Source of the DNA: an uncultured Gammaproteobacteria bacterium
GTDB lineage: Bacteria > Pseudomonadota > Gammaproteobacteria > GCA-001735895
Length of the DNA stretch: 53,291 nucleotides
Assembly: GCA_913061315.1 (NCBI GenBank)
Contig: CAJXUC010000021.1
Location: 1 to 53,291, forward strand
Reading direction: 5' to 3'
Of this stretch, positions 1 through 7,616 are shown piece by piece (position 1 is the stretch's first letter; each line of letters begins with the position of its first letter). The notes below the pieces were generated by a model that saw only the letters and a list, made by a program, of their open reading frames with translations, was not told the DNA's origin and did not search any database. Position numbers and translations under genes: made by a program.

Positions 1-2
1 GT

Positions 3-347
3 ATGTCACTATGGGCTGCTGAGCGAATAGTCAGTCAAGCTGAGTCTGACTACTGTTTCCCTAGATACGCCTCCAGTGATAAGTGTAAAAGTAACTCAGC
101 AAGCTCAGCTATAAATAAATGGATTAAAACACTTGTGGGGTCAGATGCAGTTATTCATGGTCTTCGGCACAGTTTCAGGGATAGGTTGAGAGCAACAGAA
201 GCACCAACGGAAGTAATAGATCAGTTAGGTGGATGGAGTCTTAAGACTGTGGGTCAAGGTTATGGAGACGGTTACCAGCTCGACCTTCTGAGTAGCTGGA
301 TGCAGAAGATTGCAGCTAAGCGCCAGTTGTCTACCCTACCTGTGTGA
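3..347 (+). CDS. Tyrosine recombinase (integrase), C-terminal fragment
   Basis: This is the catalytic C-terminal part of a phage/island-type tyrosine recombinase, cut by the left edge of the window, so the first visible ATG is probably internal. The visible 114 residues hold the HGLRH box (H52, R55), a GGW motif at 76-78 in place of the usual second His/Trp region, and a tail GYGDGY (87-91) that carries the probable nucleophilic tyrosine. Such enzymes integrate mobile elements by site-specific strand exchange, often into tRNA genes. The gene ends 42 bp before the 3' end of tRNA-Phe and points toward it, the usual arrangement of an island integrase next to its attachment site. The N-terminal DNA-binding part and the rest of the element would lie to the left. 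Confidence 0.85.
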   Translation: MSLWAAERIVSQAESDYCFPRYASSDKCKSNSASSAINKWIKTLVGSDAVIHGLRHSFRDRLRATEAPTEVIDQLGGWSLKTVGQGYGDGYQLDLLSSWMQKIAAKRQLSTLPV

Positions 348-389
348 TCGTGAGAAATCACAAGGAATACAAAGGGTTACGGATGTAAA

Positions 390-465
<76 letters not shown>

Positions 466-555
466 ATATAGATTGGAAGGCGTATTAGATAGATGAGCGG
501 GCTTCCAGTCAAGTCTAAAAGCGATTTTTTCTAACTTGCTTAGAATATTCTCTGG

Positions 556-1287
556 TCATGGATTAGTTGGCGCCAAAAAATCATACAACAGGGTGTTAAA
601 CAAAGCAGGTTTTTCTAGGTGTACTGCGTGCGAACATCCAGGTATAACGGCTAAGTTGGATGTTTTAATGTCCCTCCATAACATTTCTGTTTGTTGCCAC
701 TGATAGGCTCGGTCTCCGTCGCCCCACAACACGAGGGTCGGGGACTTTATTCTGGCGAGTGACAGTACGCCGGACCAGTTTTCCATGGCTGACAAACAGC
801 TTAGTGCGGCCTGTTGTTGCGCCATTAGGGCTATTGCTGCACAGTCTTCATAGCCGGCTGAACTTTCTCCGTTAAGAAACCAAGTGGCGGCTATTCGACG
901 CCCTGTCGCCTGGACGCCATCTTGCTTTAAGCGACGGCGTGATTCCTCGATGGTTTCAAAACGTCCAGGGAGCTTGCCAATGGAGCCCGTACCGTAGAGT
1001 ACTAATTTGTCGACTCTTTCTGGCGCTATAGCGATCATTTCTTGAACAATCATGCCTCCCATGGAATGGCCCACCAGATGGAACCGATCCACATCGGCTT
1101 TGCCTAGTTCGTCGAGGACGTATTGTGCCATCCCGTTAATGGTTTCAGGTGCTTCCATTTGATCGTTTAAGCCAAACCCTGGTAAATCTGGGGTGATGAC
1201 ATTAAAGTCGTCTGAGAGCGCCTTGACTTGCTCTGACCACTGCGGACTGCCGCCTAAATAACCGTGCACAAAGACGAGTGTTTTCAT
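556..1287 (-). CDS. Alpha/beta-fold hydrolase
   Basis: A 243-residue alpha/beta hydrolase of the enol-lactonase/esterase type. The oxyanion region HGYLGG lies near residue 8, the nucleophile elbow is GHSMGG near residue 73, an acid is supplied by the LWGDGD segment, and the catalytic His is in the late SHAVHLEKP segment. No signal peptide is seen, so it should be cytoplasmic. It follows proW by 74 bp on the same strand and may be transcribed with the transporter, possibly acting on an ester or lactone, but the substrate cannot be read from the sequence. Confidence 0.8.
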   Translation of the reverse strand: MKTLVFVHGYLGGSPQWSEQVKALSDDFNVITPDLPGFGLNDQMEAPETINGMAQYVLDELGKADVDRFHLVGHSMGGMIVQEMIAIAPERVDKLVLYGTGSIGKLPGRFETIEESRRRLKQDGVQATGRRIAATWFLNGESSAGYEDCAAIALMAQQQAALSCLSAMENWSGVLSLARIKSPTLVLWGDGDRAYQWQQTEMLWRDIKTSNLAVIPGCSHAVHLEKPALFNTLLYDFLAPTNP

Positions 1288-1361
1288 TTCAGTTTCTGGG
1301 ACGGAATCATGACGAAATCCTCAAGCGAAAATTGATCAGAGTCAGCGTTTGTGCTTCCATT

Positions 1362-2918
1362 TTATTTGCTGTTACCTTGCACAATACGATCTAGGATCAT
1401 TGCGCAGAATAAAATAGCAAACCCTGCCAATATGCCTTGGCCAACGTTGGCATATTGCAAGGCTTCGAGTACATCTTCACCCAAACCTTTAGCACCGATT
1501 AACGATGCAACTACGACCATGGCCAAGCTGAGCATGATAGTTTGATTGATGCCGGCCCGAATCGATGGGCTAGCCAACGGTAGGTCGACTCGTGTCAGCA
1601 AGTACCATTTGCTGCCACCAAAAGCGATAGCGGCCTCACGGACATGCTCAGGTACACCGCGCAGACCCAACACCGTTAAACGGACGACGGGAGTGCCGCC
1701 AAATATCATTGTGGTGACCACAGCGGCTGGCTTGCCTGTGCCAAAGAATGCAATGACTGGAATCATAAATACGAAGGCAGGCATGGTTTGCATGAAATCC
1801 ATAATCGGACGAATAAAAGCATAAAACCGAACGCGTCGAGCACAATACATGCCTAGAGGTATACCGATGATGATCGACAAACACGCTGCGGTGCCCAGTA
1901 ATGCTAAGGTGGTCATGGCTTTTTCCCAAAAGCCAAGCAGTCCCATGTAGGACAAGAATGCACCAGAGTAGATGGCAGCAGTCAAGCCAGCCGATAACCA
2001 GGTCAATAGGATAATAAAGCTCGCTATGACCATCCAAGGAGTTTCTACAAAGATTACTTCTAGACCATCTAGCATGAGACGAATGCCATAACTAATGGCA
2101 TCAAAAAAAGCATCGCCATTGGCGACTGCCAAAACAAAGAATTTTTCTACCCAGGCTATGCTACTGAGCCTTATTTCGGGCTTTGTTGGAAAATCGATCA
2201 GCCACGGAAAGACGCCTGGAAAACTATAGTGGGTGACTGTCGCGACTACAATTATCACTACAAAAAAGGCACCGAGCAGGATGTGCTTGAGAGCCATTCC
2301 TGAGACGATTTTTGAATCTGACAGCCAATCAGAAAATCGTTTTTCAAGTAACGTATTAGCAATGACCGCTTGAACCACTTTAATGACGAGTAAGGCGACA
2401 ATACCACCACCAGCAATCCAGATGCCCGTGCCTTCAAGCTGCTCAGCCTCAAGGCGAATGCCACCAATGGCATTTTCTAGGGATTCGACAGTTCGTTGAT
2501 AAACATCGATTTTATCGGTGTTGTTTTCGATTGCCGACTCAAGTTGTTGCCGACGCAAGTCTAACGTGCCCTCTATTTGAGCAATACGCTGCCAAGCTTC
2601 GGTCGATAAATCACCAAAAAAACCCCGAACTATTTGGACAATGGCAAAGGTCTCTAAGATCAAAAAAGGCAGACCCCAATGCCACAGGCTTCGAGCTGCA
2701 AACCAGATAGAACCCAATAAACCAGCCCAAAGATTGAAGGTAAAGGTGAAATCTGCCGCATTGCCAATTTTGGCAAACTGTTTACGGTAATAGTCAGGAT
2801 TGGTCCTCACAAATCTTTTAATCTGATCGTCTCGTTCGGCTGCGAATGGTTCTGACTTAGATTCAATATTTGGCTCTGTAACCGTTGGATTTAATGCTGA
2901 TGGTTTCATGTCACTCAT
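1362..2918 (-). CDS. proW: Glycine betaine/proline-type ABC permease with long N-terminal extension
   Basis: Permease subunit of a ProXVW/OpuA-type importer for quaternary amines. The C-terminal half (about 290-518) is the binding-protein-dependent permease domain, with the EAA loop that contacts the ATPase near 428-460. At 518 residues it is much longer than a typical ProW of about 350. The extra N-terminal part holds hydrophobic segments near 55-75, 83-101, 166-190 and 210-230, and a probable coiled coil at about 106-165. The ATG overlaps the proV stop (ATGA at 2915-2918), which implies translational coupling. The family assignment is firm; the exact substrate (betaine, choline, proline or a related compound) is not. 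Confidence 0.88.
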   Translation of the reverse strand: MSDMKPSALNPTVTEPNIESKSEPFAAERDDQIKRFVRTNPDYYRKQFAKIGNAADFTFTFNLWAGLLGSIWFAARSLWHWGLPFLILETFAIVQIVRGFFGDLSTEAWQRIAQIEGTLDLRRQQLESAIENNTDKIDVYQRTVESLENAIGGIRLEAEQLEGTGIWIAGGGIVALLVIKVVQAVIANTLLEKRFSDWLSDSKIVSGMALKHILLGAFFVVIIVVATVTHYSFPGVFPWLIDFPTKPEIRLSSIAWVEKFFVLAVANGDAFFDAISYGIRLMLDGLEVIFVETPWMVIASFIILLTWLSAGLTAAIYSGAFLSYMGLLGFWEKAMTTLALLGTAACLSIIIGIPLGMYCARRVRFYAFIRPIMDFMQTMPAFVFMIPVIAFFGTGKPAAVVTTMIFGGTPVVRLTVLGLRGVPEHVREAAIAFGGSKWYLLTRVDLPLASPSIRAGINQTIMLSLAMVVVASLIGAKGLGEDVLEALQYANVGQGILAGFAILFCAMILDRIVQGNSK

Positions 2919-3991
2919 GAGGTTTCTGCTCCCTCTACAACCGTTTGCAAAATATCGGGTCGCGTGATGACACCGACCTCTATACCGTTGTCTAGAACTA
3001 CTATAGGCGCCTCATCATCAATAGACAGTTTGATGAGCTCACTTAACGACGCACTCTCATCTACTCTGGGCGCATCGCTGGGGGGCGGTCCTGCAACTGA
3101 TAGAAACGCTTGTATTGGTTGCATGATAGTTCGAGCTCGTACGATTTTTAACCTAGAAATACCGGCGACAAAATCAGCAACGTAATCGTCTGCAGGATTC
3201 ATTACGATATCTTCAGCGGTGCCAATTTGGACCACACGACCATCACGCATGATGGCAATTCGATCACCAATCCTGACCGCTTCGTCGAGGTCATGGGTGA
3301 TAAAAATAGTGGTTTTTTTCATTACTGCAGACAGTTTGATAAATTCGTCTTGCAACTGTCGACGGATGAGTGGATCAAGGGCACTAAAGGGCTCATCCAT
3401 GAGTAAAACTTCTGGGTCGGCGGCTAAGGCTCTGGCAAGCCCAACTCGCTGTTGCATGCCCCCTGATAATTCGTGAGCAAACTTGTTACCCCAGGCGTCT
3501 AACTCAACTGTTTTTAGCATATCTGCGGCAAGGCGCATTCTTTGATTTTTGTTGACCTTGCGGATTTCAAGCGGCATTGCAACATTGTCGAGCACCGAAC
3601 GGTGCGGCAATAACGCAAAGTTTTGAAACACCATGCCTATTTTTCGATTGCGAAATTCTTGTAACGCCTTCGTTTCTAGCGCCATTACATCGGTACCATC
3701 GATTAAAATTTCACCCGCAGTTGGCTCTAGTAGTCGGTTGAAGTGTCGTACCAGTGTCGATTTTCCGCTGCCAGACAAACCCATGACACAAAAAATCTCG
3801 CCTTTCTTTACTTCAAAACTAACGTCTGCAACCCCTACTACGGCATTGTACTTCTCAAGCACTTGAGACTTGGTGAGACCTTCTTTCTTAATGGCTTGCA
3901 ATGCCTCGTCAGCCTTGTCTCCAAATATCTTCCAGACATTTGAAATTTTCAAAACGGTTTCGTTTGATGACTCGTTTATTGTGTGAGACAC
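2915..3991 (-). CDS. proV: Glycine betaine/proline-type ABC ATP-binding protein
   Basis: A 358-residue ATPase subunit of the importer. It shows the ProV N-terminal extension, Walker A GLSGSGKST (71-79), the signature LSGGMQQRVGLARAL, Walker B LLMDEP and the switch His in ITHDLDEA. After the ATPase comes a shortened CBS-like regulatory tail ending in GVITRPDIL, which in this family responds to ionic strength. The start is a GTG at 3991 with AGGA about 11 nt upstream. The order is proX, a hairpin-containing 82-bp gap, proV, then proW with overlap. Confidence 0.93.
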   Translation of the reverse strand: MSHTINESSNETVLKISNVWKIFGDKADEALQAIKKEGLTKSQVLEKYNAVVGVADVSFEVKKGEIFCVMGLSGSGKSTLVRHFNRLLEPTAGEILIDGTDVMALETKALQEFRNRKIGMVFQNFALLPHRSVLDNVAMPLEIRKVNKNQRMRLAADMLKTVELDAWGNKFAHELSGGMQQRVGLARALAADPEVLLMDEPFSALDPLIRRQLQDEFIKLSAVMKKTTIFITHDLDEAVRIGDRIAIMRDGRVVQIGTAEDIVMNPADDYVADFVAGISRLKIVRARTIMQPIQAFLSVAGPPPSDAPRVDESASLSELIKLSIDDEAPIVVLDNGIEVGVITRPDILQTVVEGAETS

Positions 3992-4028
3992 GTTAGACTA
4001 TTCCTAATGTTTTTGAAAAATTACTGAA

Positions 4029-4052
4029 CCGAATCGACGCGTGTCGATCCGG
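4029..4052 (-). other. Intra-operon hairpin between proX and proV
   Basis: A 10-bp inverted repeat, CCGAATCGAC and GTCGATCCGG with one mismatch, encloses a 4-nt loop inside the 82-bp gap. On the transcribed strand only a short, broken T run follows. It is therefore more likely an mRNA-stabilising or partial-termination structure that raises binding-protein output over ATPase and permease than a full terminator. Confidence 0.55.
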
Positions 4053-4073
4053 CACAGAAACTAACAGTCTTTG

Positions 4074-5039
4074 TTACAGACCTAACCAAGCATCGACACG
4101 ATCAGGGTTTTTACTAATCCATTCACTCGCAACTTCAGAGGCTTTTCGACCTTTGCCCGAAACTTCATAAGCAAAAGAACTAACGTCATCAGCGGTCAAT
4201 GAGAACCGTTCGAAGAATTCAGCAATTGCTGGTGAACGAGCTTTTAATGACTTGGACCAAGCAATCTGAACATTTTTTAACGCATCCTTAGTGGCTACTT
4301 TTGAGTCAGCATACCAATCAGGTGAATCAGAAGGCTGAATCATTTTGTACTTCGTAGCATCAAACTTAGGCTCAGTCAGCATCGCTACGTCGAACATATA
4401 CCAAACCGCATGGGGCTTGTAGCAATAGAATGCATAGCCTTCATTTTTAGCGATAGCATCTTTAATACGCGCTGTTTTGACGCTTTCTTCAGCACGAATA
4501 GGTTCGATGAAAGGCAATAAGCCGTAGTCACGAACTTTGACTTCGTTCACATTGGCAGAGGCCCAACCTGGCGCACCTATCCACATTTCGCCTTTACCAT
4601 TACCGTCACTATCCATTTTTGCAGCAACGTCTGGGCGACCTAAATCAGCAATGTCAGTAATGCTATTCTCTTTACCAAAAGCTTCTGGCACACAAAACCC
4701 CTGATTGCCTTCATACGAGTGGGTACCGAGTTGAACTGTTCCCGCGCCATCAACGTATTTTTTTGTAAAGCTTTGCTGGTTTGGCAACCAGACATCTGGA
4801 TGCACATCGATATCACCTTTGCCCTGGTGCATGCCTTGGAAGATTGTCGCATTGTTGCCAGGCACTAAATTTGCTTCACCACCGATACGCTCAACCACAA
4901 CCGCTTGTAACAATGCGGCAATGGCTTGTGCGCCCGTCCAGGAGGGTGCACCAATATTCACCTTCTCTGCGCTCAAAGCGACTGTAGACGACAGCCCCAA
5001 AGCAACACCAAAAGCCAGTCTCAATAATGTTTTTTTCAT
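4074..5039 (-). CDS. proX: Glycine betaine/proline-type periplasmic binding protein
   Basis: Substrate-binding protein of the ABC importer, about 321 residues from the chosen start. A cleavable signal peptide runs from MKKTLLR to the VALSA-EK region. The mature part has the quaternary-amine binding-protein (OpuAC-type) features GAPSWTGAQ, DIDVHPDVW and IGAPGWAS, including tryptophans that could form an aromatic cage. The ATG at 5039 is preferred over the upstream one at 5057 because GAGGAA lies 8 nt before it and the signal peptide then begins properly. It is the first gene of proXVW and is divergent from a LysR regulator. Confidence 0.9.
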   Translation of the reverse strand: MKKTLLRLAFGVALGLSSTVALSAEKVNIGAPSWTGAQAIAALLQAVVVERIGGEANLVPGNNATIFQGMHQGKGDIDVHPDVWLPNQQSFTKKYVDGAGTVQLGTHSYEGNQGFCVPEAFGKENSITDIADLGRPDVAAKMDSDGNGKGEMWIGAPGWASANVNEVKVRDYGLLPFIEPIRAEESVKTARIKDAIAKNEGYAFYCYKPHAVWYMFDVAMLTEPKFDATKYKMIQPSDSPDWYADSKVATKDALKNVQIAWSKSLKARSPAIAEFFERFSLTADDVSSFAYEVSGKGRKASEVASEWISKNPDRVDAWLGL

Positions 5040-5277
5040 AGTTAATTCCTCAATCATGGTTATTAATAGAGTTCTAGTTCTTTTTAATACTTTTTCATTG
5101 TCAGCTTAAACTAAAAGCTAAATGTACTACTTAGCGAATATCACTTGTTTTAATTTTTTCCGCCAATGCAAAATTAGACTAACTCTATTCCAAAACGGCA
5201 AAAAACCACAGCAGTTGTCAGGAGAATACCCTTCTGTCTTTGTGTATCATTACCTTATTAAAATTTAGAGTCGCGTT
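5040..5277. promoter_or_regulatory. Divergent proX / LysR-regulator promoter region
   Basis: An AT-rich spacer separates two divergent genes and should hold both promoters and the regulator's binding sites. One short dyad, AGCTT at 5103-5107 and AAGCT at 5115-5119, could be part of an operator, but its spacing does not give a clean T-N11-A LysR box. No core promoter can be named with confidence. Confidence 0.35.
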
Positions 5278-6195
5278 GTGGATATCAAACTACTTGAAGA
5301 TTTCGTCTGCTTAGCAACACTGCAAAACTTTACAGCAGCTTCCCGTGAGCGCTGTATTACACAATCCGCTTTGAGTCGGCGTATTAAGACGTTAGAGAAG
5401 TGGCTGGGTACCGAACTAGTCAAACGTGACAGCAATAGCTTTAACTTAACGCCACAGGGACGCATATTTGTCCCCGAGGCTAAACTTATTTTACGTCGCC
5501 TTTATAATGCTCGCGAATCAGCGCAGGCATCTGCAGCTAATGACCAAATAGAAATATCAGTGGCGGCTCAAAACTCAATCGCTCAAACGTTTTTTTTACA
5601 CTGGGCAAAACGCCTTGAACCTCGCTTAGGTAAGACTTATATCCGGCTTATTTCTGAAAAGCTTACCGATTGTATCGACTTACTTAATCAGGGGCATGTT
5701 AACTATCTTTTTTGTTACGCTAACGAATCCTACAGCCTGCCAATAGATAAAAATAAATTTACTTACACGACTATTGGAAAGGAGTTACTCATTCCAGTTA
5801 CCGTGCCTAACTTGGACAAAAAACCGTTATTCAGTCTTCCCGGCAACGCAGAAGAACCCATACCATTTGTTGCCTATGCCCATGAGTCTCTGTTTGGTAA
5901 GGTGGTCGATCAATTCATTAGAAATAAGGCCCATCAATGTTTTTTATCTCGTCGTTATGAAAATGCCTATTCTCATATGCTCAAGTCGATGGTAAGGGAG
6001 TCGTTAGGCCTTGCTTGGTTGCCCCAGTCTTCGATTACTTATGAGCTGGAACATGGGCTGCTTTGTCGTGCGGGTGATGAGCATTGGGATATCGAATTCG
6101 ACATCCGTTTGTATTACCATCATGTGGCAGCGTCCAGCACTGAAATAGCCGTGTTAGAAGCGTCCTTGGAGATGGCTAAAGAATTCGCCAGTTGA
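5278..6195 (+). CDS. LysR-family transcriptional regulator
   Basis: A 305-residue LysR-type regulator. The N-terminal winged helix-turn-helix (about 1-60) contains the family pattern LATLQNFTAASRERCITQS followed by LSRRIKTLE. The effector-binding domain follows from about residue 90. The start is a GTG at 5278 because the HTH begins immediately after it; the ribosome site is weak. Divergence from proX suggests it controls the transporter and itself, as is common for LysR regulators, but the ligand is unknown. Confidence 0.9.
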   Translation: MDIKLLEDFVCLATLQNFTAASRERCITQSALSRRIKTLEKWLGTELVKRDSNSFNLTPQGRIFVPEAKLILRRLYNARESAQASAANDQIEISVAAQNSIAQTFFLHWAKRLEPRLGKTYIRLISEKLTDCIDLLNQGHVNYLFCYANESYSLPIDKNKFTYTTIGKELLIPVTVPNLDKKPLFSLPGNAEEPIPFVAYAHESLFGKVVDQFIRNKAHQCFLSRRYENAYSHMLKSMVRESLGLAWLPQSSITYELEHGLLCRAGDEHWDIEFDIRLYYHHVAASSTEIAVLEASLEMAKEFAS

Positions 6196-6539
6196 AATTT
6201 GGTTTTGACAAGCCACATTTTTATGCCTATTTTCAATAACCGTTTTTAAGATTAGACCTGAGACCTCTCACTTGCTGTGATTGAATATTGCTCTCACACC
6301 ATAACCTTGGGCCCATTATATTGAGGTTTAAAAAATATCTATATTGGCTGTGATTGTGCAACGAAGAAGCCTCTGGGTAAGTAATCACCCATAACTCGCC
6401 TGAGTTGTTACAGAAAAGATACTGTAGGGGCGATAGCCAGGACTGTTCGCCAGATCAAAACAAGCGCTTCAATAGGCCTAGGCAACTTTTAAGTTACCGA
6501 TGTAATTAAGATTCTAGTGATTGGCCTATTGGTTATCAA
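6196..6539. other. Intergenic region with nested inverted repeats
   Basis: No gene is seen in this 344-bp gap between convergent genes. It contains an outer 9-bp inverted repeat (CAATAGGCC at 6470-6478, GGCCTATTG at 6523-6531), an 18-bp imperfect palindrome at 6481-6498 (GGCAACTT/AAGTTACC), and a 10-bp direct repeat GCTGTGATTG at 6274-6283 and 6347-6356. The palindromes lie just past the mutY stop and could take part in termination. Confidence 0.4.
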
Positions 6540-7616
6540 TTAGCGGACACATAATTTTAGCGCCAATAGTTTACTTACAGGCGTCGGTAAACCATAGTTA
6601 GGGATTGCCCGTTGGTCGATAAACTTAAAATCAGTCGTATCGGACACCCTTGCTGGCAAATGATCTAGCGCAATAATTGCAACTGATATATCCAGACTAA
6701 AGTGGGTGAATTGATGACGTAGTAAATCTGACTTTATTTCTTTTGGTGCCGTGGTATACCCTAAATTTTGGTTTTGCCATTCACTTAAATCTTGGTCTGA
6801 CTCAACTTCTGGCAAGGACCACAAGCCCCCCCAAATCCCAACGGGTGGCCGACGATATAACAGCAGCTGGTTTTCATAGTAATGCAATAACATCAAAGTT
6901 TGTTTTTTGGGTTTTACTTTTTTATTAGGCTTTTTCCCGGGGTAAAGATACTGCGTGTCATTACTAAAGCTATCGCAGCTTTGAGTCAGTGGACAGTTTT
7001 CACAATCAGGTTTTGACTTTGTACACACCAGTGCACCAAGGTCCATCATGGCTTGGTTGTAATCATCCGCTTTTGTCTTAGGCGTTAATTGCTCAGTTAT
7101 TTGCCAGAGCTCAGCCATGGTTTTGGCTGTTCCATACCAACCTTCCACTTGATAACAACGAGCCAAAACTCGTTTAACATTACCATCCAGTATCGGCCAA
7201 CTTTGGTTGCAAGCAAAGGTAAGAATGGCGCCTGCAGTAGAGCGCCCAATACCCGGTAGCGCCAGCACTTCAGACATTTCTAAAGGGAATTCGGACTGGT
7301 ACTTATCGCGCATAATTTGCGCGGCGCAGTGTAAATTTCTTGCTCTGGCGTAGTAACCCAAACCTTGCCAATGCTGCAAAACGTGGTCAATGCTAGCATC
7401 AGCCAACGTTTGAATCGTTGGAAAACTTTTCAAAAACCTTTGGTAGTATGGAATGACTGTCGCTACCTGTGTCTGTTGCAACATGATTTCAGATAACCAA
7501 ACTCGATAAGCGGTCTTATTGGATTGCCAAGGCAATTGTGTTCGACCATGAAGATCGAACCACTTAAGAACCGAGCTAGAAAAATCTGCTTTTTGTTTAT
7601 TCGAAAAACAGTTCAT
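6540..7616 (-). CDS. mutY: A/G-specific adenine glycosylase MutY
   Basis: DNA repair enzyme that removes adenine mispaired with 8-oxoguanine. The catalytic core has LPWQ, the catalytic Glu43 in SEIMLQQTQV, the helix-hairpin-helix LPGIGRSTAG (120-129) with Asp144, and the [4Fe-4S] cysteines C198, C205, C208 and C214 (C-x6-C-x2-C-x5-C). The C-terminal NUDIX-like domain that recognises 8-oxoG follows (about 240-350). Length is normal at 358. The start codon directly abuts the stop of the upstream AsmA-family gene, an order also seen in other gammaproteobacteria. Confidence 0.97.
   Translation of the reverse strand: MNCFSNKQKADFSSSVLKWFDLHGRTQLPWQSNKTAYRVWLSEIMLQQTQVATVIPYYQRFLKSFPTIQTLADASIDHVLQHWQGLGYYARARNLHCAAQIMRDKYQSEFPLEMSEVLALPGIGRSTAGAILTFACNQSWPILDGNVKRVLARCYQVEGWYGTAKTMAELWQITEQLTPKTKADDYNQAMMDLGALVCTKSKPDCENCPLTQSCDSFSNDTQYLYPGKKPNKKVKPKKQTLMLLHYYENQLLLYRRPPVGIWGGLWSLPEVESDQDLSEWQNQNLGYTTAPKEIKSDLLRHQFTHFSLDISVAIIALDHLPARVSDTTDFKFIDQRAIPNYGLPTPVSKLLALKLCVR

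Noticed and set aside
1351..1824. Open frames opposite the proW gene
   Set aside because: They lie antisense to a gene with clear permease motifs and show no domain, signal or ribosome site of their own.
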